From Sipunculus nudus (lineage: Eukaryota > Annelida > Sipuncula > Golfingiida > Sipunculidae), in contig CM049307.1 of assembly GCA_026874595.1 (NCBI GenBank), positions 30,540,362 to 30,604,361 on the forward strand: DNA of 64,000 bases, in the 5' to 3' direction. Below the pieces are notes generated by a model. It had not been told where the DNA came from, did not search any database, and was given only the letters and a program-made list of their open reading frames with translations. Below, one piece after another: positions 58,357 through 64,000 of the stretch. A program made the translations under genes and the position numbers. How positions within the stretch are numbered: position 1 is the first letter of the stretch; the number at the start of each line of letters is the position of its first letter.

Positions 58357-60374
58357 GATGTATTAAATATTAAACCATTCTATGATTGAACTATCCTCAG
58401 CTATCTCAAATTTGTTTACTTTGTTATTTTAGAAAAAAAATTAGGAGACAGTCCCCACACATTCTTCAAACATTTCATTATTGCAGGTTGTTTTACTTTC
58501 TTGAGCACCTGCTTAAAGAAAGCTCTGCAGAACAAGGAGAGTCATGAATACGACGGGTTTTCCGCGGAGGAACTGGCTGAAGGCTTTGCTCATCTTGCTG
58601 TCAATGACAACAACAAACTTAAGGTAATGTTTTTACTGTCAATGACAATAAAAACTGAAGGTAATATGTATTTCAGCCAATGACAACTATAAACTTAGGG
58701 TTTCGTTTTTACTGTCAATAACAACAACAAACTTAAGGTTATGTTTTCACTATGAATGACAACAATTAACTGAAGGTAGTGTATTATTGTCTATGACAAC
58801 CATAACTGAAGGTAGTGTGTATTACTGTCAATGACAACGATTAACTCGAGGTTATGTGTATACCTGCAAATGACAACGATAAACCTAAGGTAGTGTTTAT
58901 AACTGTCAATAACAACAATAAACCTAAATTATTGTCACAGACAACATCAAACTTGAGGTTACATTTTAAAGTCTTACTGTTAAAAACAACAACACACTTA
59001 CGGTAATGTTTCTAACTGTCAATGACAGCCATAAACGAAAGGTAATGTTTTATATAATTTAGGCATCTCCTGATACATCTTAAGTATGCGGTAAAGGATA
59101 CTTGAGAATTTCACCTAAAATAACGATACTCTTACCAGAAATTAACGCATGACTCAGTCACTCAGGATGTGCCAACAAAAAAGAAAGAAAAAAAAAAAGA
59201 AAGAATATTTTTATATGAACAAGATATTTATCCTACATATTTATCAGTACATGCGATTGTTATATGTGCAGAAAAAAATGCACTTGATTTAAAGTTCACG
59301 TATACTTCATATGAAATGCTTACATTGACTACTATATAATCAGTCTTTTTCGGACATGACCCGCTGCATAACTTTGATGCCTATATATGCATTTATTTGC
59401 TGTGTCCTGTGCCATATGTAAAACATATACTTTTCAAATACAAAGATTTTGATACAGAAGATTTCATACATAAACAAATGTAACAATTGGTGATTTAAAC
59501 ATTAATCTGACAAAGAAAAAAATGTCTTTTAGTTGGAATATTTCGAGTTCAAACATATCAAGCAAGAGGTTTGTATAGATAGAATATTAAAGTTGGTTTA
59601 CCTTCAATTACTCTTATTGTTCAATTACTTTTAATTTGAAACTATAATATACAATTAAAGCTAAAATGATAAAGCTGATTGACTCATATCGAACTGTATT
59701 GTGTTAGGTAATTTTAATATGGAATAATTCGCTCAGTATTTAGTATGTTCTAGCCATTCAGCAATATTTTCTACAAAATGGAAGAAAATGCCTGTTTTTC
59801 CTATTTAACAATAAACTTAATCAATGTTTTTAATCAAACCGAGAAAAGCAGTTCATTCACTGAAATAAATAAGAATATTTTCTAAAATATTACAGATAAT
59901 TGCAGAGGGTGTGTTGCCAAGTCTGGTGATCATGATGAAAGGTAACATCGCGGCTGAGCAGAAAATGGCTGCCAAGTGCTGCTGGACTCTGTCATTTGAC
60001 AAGCAGGCAAGACAGAAGCTGAAAGATGAAGAAGGCTGCATCACGGCGCTCGAGGCTCTGGCCGAATCTGATCAAAAAGAAGTCCAGAAAATGGCGGCTG
60101 GGGCCTTGTGGAAAATCCATGGGAAAGGAGAGAGAAAGGCAGAGAAAATCGGTGGTGGGCAAGAAATATACATAATCAGGAGCGGAATTTTCTAATATTT
60201 TTACTTATGAATCTCTTTAAAAACTCAGAAACGTTAAAACTTGAATGATATTTTGGTGATCAACTGAATTACTGAATTAAACATCTTTGTCAGGAAAAAA
60301 AAGTCCTGATAATGAAAGGTTCTGCACAAGCTATCATTCCTGATATGACCAAAGACATTTCCTTCACGTAGATG

Positions 60375-60415
<41 letters not shown>

Positions 60416-63400
60416 AATCTTTTGTGAAACAGAAACAAGAGGAGATCAAACTAAGAAGCACGTGTTCGTCAGCTACAACCATAAACACAAAGAGATAGTA
60501 CACAAGATTGCCAACCGACTACAGGTTAGTGCCGAGCTTTATAATTATATACATGTAATGTTAACCGTATTCTCACAGCTGGGCATGGGTGTAAAGACAA
60601 CAGACTAACCCCCCCCCCCCCCCCCCCTCCACTTCAGGTTATCCCGCGGGTAGCCTTAACCTTATTTTAGGTGACCTCCGCATTGTTCATATTATCCCCT
60701 CACTGATTTAGCCAGTAAATAAATTCTTATTCTTTAAACTCATGAGATATAACTCAATGAATCACATGTTAAGGAAGAGATATAGAAGTTTTAATCAATA
60801 TATGAAAGATTAAATCGTCCGAAAGTTTTAAATATATTCTTAATTATATGTATTTATATTGACTCTCACACTTTCACCATAACGCATGACACATTACATA
60901 CAAAAATGAGACATACAAAGATTCAACCTATATAAGAATTTTAAGTTACAAACATGAAGAAATTCAAGTTACCTCTGGAGGTAATCTGTATCTAAAATAA
61001 CCTGGGTAATCGCTTCACTGATTTACAAGCTTGTATTTCACCTACATTTAATTATCTCATGCCTGAAATATTTATAGTTCCCGTTGTTTACGTTTTATTC
61101 AAACAAACGTACAGCTGGATTCATTAATTGGATAACGGAATCTGGCACCATGTAATCATTTACATCAAGGTTACATATATTCAGTGTTATGCAAGAACAA
61201 AAGTGCAATACTTAATATTTTTATATGACGGCCTACATATGCTCCATAAGTGATTTATAAAGATGTGGCTGTTTCCGGTTCTGTAAATTCACTTCATTGC
61301 ATTTATTAGCGTTTGCTTTCCGTGTTAGGATGACGGCTATACCCTCTGGATTGACCGGGACAACATGGGTGGCAGCACTATAGAGGCCATGGCTTCAGCT
61401 GTAGAGAATGCTGCCGTGATCGTTATATGCATGTCAGAGAACTACAAACTTAGTCCCGCCTGCCAATCTGGTATGTTAAAGAAAACACTATACATACGAG
61501 GCAACATGAATGTGCGGGATTTTCTTCCTATGATACTTTGACTAGATTCATTGTCTAGTAGAGCAGAATTTGGTTTCAAATCTATAGAAAAGCGCTTTGC
61601 TGGAGCAAGACACTTTGAACGTAATTTTCTTCTTGAGTAGCTATAAGATCTTGTTGAATCAAAGATCGTTAAAAAACTTTCAAAGGTCGTCATTTTTCTT
61701 TTACCTCCTGTAATCAATTTCACCTCCCCCAGAAGGTATACTTTTTTCATGGACAGCTTGTCAGCTGCATTACTCAAATCATGTATAAATGTTGCAACTG
61801 AAATTTTGTGGAGGATAGCACCCAAGGAACAACCCATTCAACTTTAGATCAGCATAAATTCATTACCATTGGTAATGGACGAGAGCCATTAACTACTAAT
61901 AGGGACCCCTTAGTTCTGGTGCACAGAGCTGACCTTTGGTGTAACCATGGAGTCGGTGATTCACATTCCTCTTGAGGTATATATGTGGCCTCTGACTACT
62001 TCATAGTATTTTTCGAACAACTCCATAATTATTCGCGATGTACTCATTGTTTAATTATTTCGATTGTTTAGAAATGTATGAACAATTAAAAAATGTATAT
62101 ACCATTATAGATAACTCTGTTCCAAGTTTAGACAGAGTATACTGTATCGTGTCTGATATGAATTTAAAACAACATTGGGTTTTGACTTTAGATACGGGAA
62201 ATCATGTTGAAGCTGCTGTGTTACTTTTAAACATATTATCGATTTTACCTTTGTAACGTCATAAATTTCACTCATATATACTTGTAAATATGTTTCTGTG
62301 AACCGTTGATCTTTTACAGAAGCTGAGTATGCGTTCCGGTGCCGGGTGCCGTTCATCCCGCTGATGATGCAGCGTCAGTATAAACCAGACGGCTGGCTGG
62401 GCCTGGTCCTCGGCGCGAAACTATATATTGAATTCTATGGAAAAATCACGTTTGATTTAGCTTACCAGAGACTGACAAAGGAACTCAAGAACAACATTAA
62501 ACCAAAAATGGATGTAATTGATGGTAATTTCGGTTCAGTTCAACATGTACTTGTTTTTGCATCAAGAATATTTCCTTTATTAGAACCATGCACAGGGCAT
62601 ACAGAATCTTCTACACGGAAGTGGAAAATTAAGTTAATTCAATTTTGAAAGTAAGAATAAAACAATCGGTTGCAAGTTAAATAAACTTATCTACCATCAG
62701 ATAATACAAGCTTTAATGCACTCAATATTAAAAGTTATATTGCTATAATTGCAAGGCCCCATCCAACCTCAGACAGCGAATCATCTGAGTTTACAGCCTT
62801 CCAGTCAAGTGCAACACGATACAAGGTCATGGAAAAAAGATGACGTCAAACGATGGTTATGCAAGCACGATCTTGAGAGGTAGAAATTTGTAAATAATAC
62901 TTTCCAAAAGATTAGAAGGGGTATTTGACAGCTGCTGATTGGATCATGATATGTGATTACTTTAAACATATAAACAGCTAAAGCAAAGATGGCTTCCCGT
63001 GCAGGGTGACAGCTATAATCTGTTTGATCATTGCAAAGCGTTCAAAATGTTTTGCAACATAAACATGAGATTCATTGTAAAATTCCTAATTGCATTATTG
63101 GTTCATCACCTCTATGTAGGTTTCTAGGGATTTATTTTAGAAATATAAGCTTTTAAGAAAGTTTTCTCCAAAAAACAGTGGACGCAGACTAGTTTAATAG
63201 AGTATGGTAATAATTAATGTACAGGTTTCAGCCAAATGACTGGTTATTTAATCCTTGCTTAAACAGTGAAAATGTATTTTTTTTCACCAGATTTTATAAG
63301 GAAACGTTAAGCAAAATGTACGTTCTACGAAGTTATTGGATTTTGATAACGTTAAGGCATCCAAAGAAGAATATACTCTGACTGGTTTACGTGATTGCAT

Positions 63401-63483
63401 TTTCCTCTATTGGTAGGTACAAGGAAAAGTTTGAAGACTATGATGGGAAGGCACTGCTTGGGATAAAGAAAATCCGAGATAAG
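53880..63483 (+). CDS. ARM-TIR-SAM protein, copy 2 (3' end outside window)
   Basis: Coding exons: 53931-54456, 54836-54948, 57272-57352, 57557-57655, 57976-58084, 58487-58623, 59896-60154, 60433-60524, 61329-61470, 62320-62523, 62756-62879, 63417-63483. All joins keep frame, giving 651 codons so far. Residues 1-120 are charged and low-complexity. Residues about 125-175 are helical, about 176-441 ARM-like, about 445-585 TIR (HVFVSYNHKHKEIV, GYTLWIDRDNMGG, TIEAM) and about 605-651 SAM (WKKDDVKRWLCKHDLERYKE, then FEDYDGKALLGIKKIR). The order ARM-TIR-SAM differs from SARM1. A last exon like 43031 is expected past 64000; reading through the GTCAAT donor would instead end about 18 codons later. Functional inference as for copy 1, with SAM suggesting self-assembly. 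Confidence 0.85.
53931..54456 (+). CDS. Copy 2 exon 1: N-terminal region
   Basis: It encodes residues 1-175. An in-frame ATG at 53970 is an alternative start. Repeated N(K/N)EE(T/N) phrases give a low-complexity Glu/Lys/Thr stretch. KENNITSFFQTKKPK resembles a PCNA-interacting box with E in place of Q. The end (SIHEFVGDCVSWLSKQT) is the segment conserved with copy 1. Donor GCAG|GTAAGG. Confidence 0.8.
54836..54948 (+). CDS. Copy 2 exon 2
   Basis: It is flanked by CTTGACAG and GTAAGT. It encodes VIVKMVKSIQVSEDFEYRIL and ends DLSK. It is five codons longer than in copy 1. Confidence 0.85.
55034..55450 (-). mobile_element. Pair of tRNA-derived SINE heads
   Basis: Two direct copies of ~135 bp (55034-55170 and 55292-55447) share GTTGAGGGGGAAAATCCTG and GTTCGGTCCGCTTTTATGT. 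On the minus strand each has TAGCGAAGCGGTTGG (A box) and GGGTTCGACTCCC or GGGATCGACTCCC (B box). About 120 bp separate them. The second copy has an extra TAGC-rich hairpin. Confidence 0.7.
55629..57150. mobile_element. hAT-like non-autonomous DNA transposon
   Basis: The termini are CAGACATGGGG and CCCCATGTCTG, flanked by identical 8-bp GTTGGCTT (55621-55628 and 57151-57158). Both ends carry subterminal TAATCGTAATCG repeats. The interior (1.5 kb) has no transposase frame. It sits in intron 2 of copy 2. Confidence 0.9.
57272..57352 (+). CDS. Copy 2 exon 3
   Basis: It is flanked by TTTAATAG and GTAAAA. It encodes SFGEEGLIGLLFNDLKQQP and ends DAK. Confidence 0.85.
57557..57655 (+). CDS. Copy 2 exon 4
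   Basis: It is flanked by TGCGCAG and GTAAGC. It encodes IEVTLGALHNISKVPEVKNL, an ARM helix. Confidence 0.9.
57976..58084 (+). CDS. Copy 2 exon 5
   Basis: It is flanked by CTTTCAG and the weak donor GTTCAT. It encodes ILTPFLSVTKEVFQGLAAMT and LANIVDEKEND. Read-through would stop at TAA after six codons. Confidence 0.85.
58306..58354. repeat. (TA)n microsatellite
   Basis: About 24 TA units in copy 2 intron 5. Confidence 0.95.
58487..58623 (+). CDS. Copy 2 exon 6
   Basis: It is flanked by TATTGCAG and GTAATG. It encodes GCFTFLSTCLKKALQNK and LAEGFAHLAVNDNNKLK. Its last 24 bases plus the donor are multiplied in the following intron. Confidence 0.9.
58600..59055 (+). repeat. Tandem array of an exon/donor junction
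   Basis: About ten degenerate ~38-45 bp copies of TGTCAATGACAACAACAAACTTAAG|GTAATG, the last bases of exon 6 with its donor. Several keep an (A/G)AG|GTARTG donor. The frame reaches TGA near 58680. Confidence 0.9.
59056..59895 (+). other. Copy 2 intron 6, remaining part
   Basis: AT-rich; nothing recognised beyond the donor-junction array. Confidence 0.55.
59896..60154 (+). CDS. Copy 2 exon 7: main ARM exon
   Basis: It encodes VLPSLVIMMKGNIAAEQKMA, GCITALEALAESDQKEV and KMAAGALWKIHGKGE. The donor GTGGGC is non-consensus; retention adds 14 codons and a stop (TAA near 60193), giving a TIR-less form. Confidence 0.9.
60376..60410. repeat. (TA)n microsatellite before TIR box 1 exon
   Basis: About 17 TA units, 22 bp before the exon 8 acceptor. 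Confidence 0.9.
60433..60524 (+). CDS. Copy 2 exon 8: TIR box 1
   Basis: It encodes HVFVSYNHKHKEIVHKIANR. The acceptor TTGTGAAACAG follows a (TA)n tract at 60376-60410; the donor is GTTAGT. Confidence 0.9.
60525..61328 (+). other. Copy 2 intron 8
   Basis: It contains a C17 run with a T interruption (60610-60628) and otherwise unique AT-rich sequence. Confidence 0.55.
61329..61470 (+). CDS. Copy 2 exon 9: TIR catalytic/BB-loop exon
   Basis: It encodes DDGYTLWIDRDNMGG, TIEAMASAVENAAVIVICMS. The candidate catalytic Glu is kept. Acceptor CCGTGTTAG, donor GTATGT. Confidence 0.9.
61471..62319 (+). other. Copy 2 intron 9
   Basis: It holds a 131-codon minus-strand frame (61837-61442) and a 72-codon plus-strand frame (62038-62256). 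Both lack any motif I know. The plus-strand text (DSLSAALLKSCINVATEILW) may be a retroelement relic, but this is not secure. Confidence 0.35.
62320..62523 (+). CDS. Copy 2 exon 10: TIR end
   Basis: It encodes EAEYAFRCRVPFIPLMMQRQ, then KPDGWLGLVLGAK and the final helix (LAYQRLTKELKNNIKPK). Acceptor TTTTACAG, donor GATG|GTAATT. It is as long as the coding part before the stop in copy 1. Confidence 0.9.
62756..62879 (+). CDS. Copy 2 exon 11: linker and SAM first half
   Basis: It encodes a Gln/Ser-rich linker and RSWKKDDVKRWLCKHDLER, the opening W..xxV..WL helix of a SAM domain. The acceptor GCAAG lacks a strong pyrimidine tract; the donor is AG|GTAGAA. Confidence 0.75.
63417..63483 (+). CDS. 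Copy 2 exon 12: SAM second half
   Basis: It encodes YKEKFEDYDGKALLGIKKIR, then DK, the Y...F....(I/Y)DG..LL SAM signature. Acceptor TATTGGTAG; the donor GTCAAT is weak, so read-through to a stop about 18 codons on is possible. Confidence 0.8.
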
Positions 63484-64000
63484 GTCAATGTCATGGTGAA
63501 ATCTATTTTTATAATAAGAAAACCTCTTTAATCCAATTAAATGTCAACTTTATATGTATTGAAACTTTGTACTCAACCGAATGTATGTCGACCAGGACCC
63601 CATTGAAAATTAGCGTATATGCTGAACAGGCTTTCCTGGTTGAATAAGGATTTTTAATAACCTGATAAGTCTCATTGATCTATTTACACCGATTCTGGCA
63701 CAGGGCCTAGAATCGGAACACTGAGAGCGTATGTTTAAAATTTGGAGCTGGAAGCACAATGCGATACCTCGCTCATATTGGTCTGATCAAAATTCTTTGC
63801 TGTGTGTCAACCCTGGTGGCCAGACCCAGAGAAACTTGCTGTACAGTATACGTGAAGAGCGTAGGTTTGTCATAATTATGCATAAAGGTTTATACTTCGT
63901 CTAAAGTTTTCAGTATTTTTTTCCGGCCATAGACCAAGGGGTAAAAGACTATTAATTTTGTGACATGATAACATGTAAAGTTATTGGCTCTCAGCTTCAG
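63484..64000 (+). other. Copy 2 intron 12 (window end)
   Basis: No matching C-terminal exon was found before 64000. A reverse copy of the short dispersed repeat (GGTCTGATCAAAATTCTTTGC, CCCTGGTGGCCAGACCCAGAG) lies at 63765-63845. Confidence 0.6.
63765..63845 (-). repeat. Short dispersed repeat, fourth copy
   Basis: Reverse complement of the 10656-10745 family, with the longest preserved match to its AGTTTCTCTGGGTCTGGCCA part. Confidence 0.65.

Overview
This is a eukaryotic, intron-rich, repeat-dense genomic window. It has long AT-rich introns, many (TA)n microsatellites, tRNA-derived SINEs, Helitrons, MITEs, an L1-type LINE and large satellite blocks. I see no bacterial operon structure, rRNA, intact tRNA or CRISPR array. 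The repeat style (AGCTCAGCTGA-headed elements, CGTACGA repeats, Gypsy-like Gag) and the gene family suggest a lophotrochozoan, most likely a bivalve mollusc. That is an inference from style; no database was searched.

The core is a tandem pair of + strand paralogous genes with the same exon plan. Copy 1 (coding 15918-39762, ten exons) and copy 2 (coding 53931-63483 and beyond the window, at least twelve exons) each have a charged N-terminal region, a conserved alpha-helical segment, an armadillo-like (ARM) repeat region and a TIR domain of the SARM1/TIR_2 kind. Six exon pairs have identical lengths (99, 109, 259, 92, 142 and 204 bases). Copy 2 continues into a SAM domain split over two exons, giving the order ARM-TIR-SAM, unlike SARM1 (ARM-SAM-SAM-TIR). 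Copy 1 joins into an uninterrupted 533-codon frame that stops at TAA immediately after the TIR domain, where the splice donor has become GTTAAT. Its SAM exons (about 41365 and 42464) and C-terminal exon (43031) are still recognisable but frameshifted. Copy 1 therefore looks like a functional gene that lost its SAM tail.

Layout. 1-253: Helitron 3' end interrupting a LINE (254-2870). 5052-10335: a diverged inverted duplication whose arms carry orphan copies of the family's C-terminal exon; a 508-bp MITE in one arm is dated by the empty site in the other. 10.6-15.8 kb: dispersed repeats and SINEs. 15.8-43.3 kb: copy 1, its introns holding MITEs, a 22.05-26.0 kb repeat array with a nested Helitron, a LINE 3' piece, a ~175-bp satellite, and a 35.0-39.5 kb minus-strand LTR-retroelement region with Gag and protease remnants and a PI3-kinase helical-domain fragment. 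44.4-49.0 kb: a 50-bp satellite organised as 150-bp trimers, with a duplicated 555-bp spacer. 51.1-52.1 kb: dispersed repeats. 53.9-64 kb: copy 2, with a complete hAT-like element (8-bp target duplication) in intron 2 and a tandem array made from the exon 6 splice-donor junction in intron 6.

How the genes may work: by analogy with SARM1, the ARM region would be a regulatory sensor, the TIR an NAD-consuming or signalling module and SAM an oligomerisation tail. The two paralogues would then differ in assembly. This is inference; no promoters or polyadenylation sites could be assigned with confidence.
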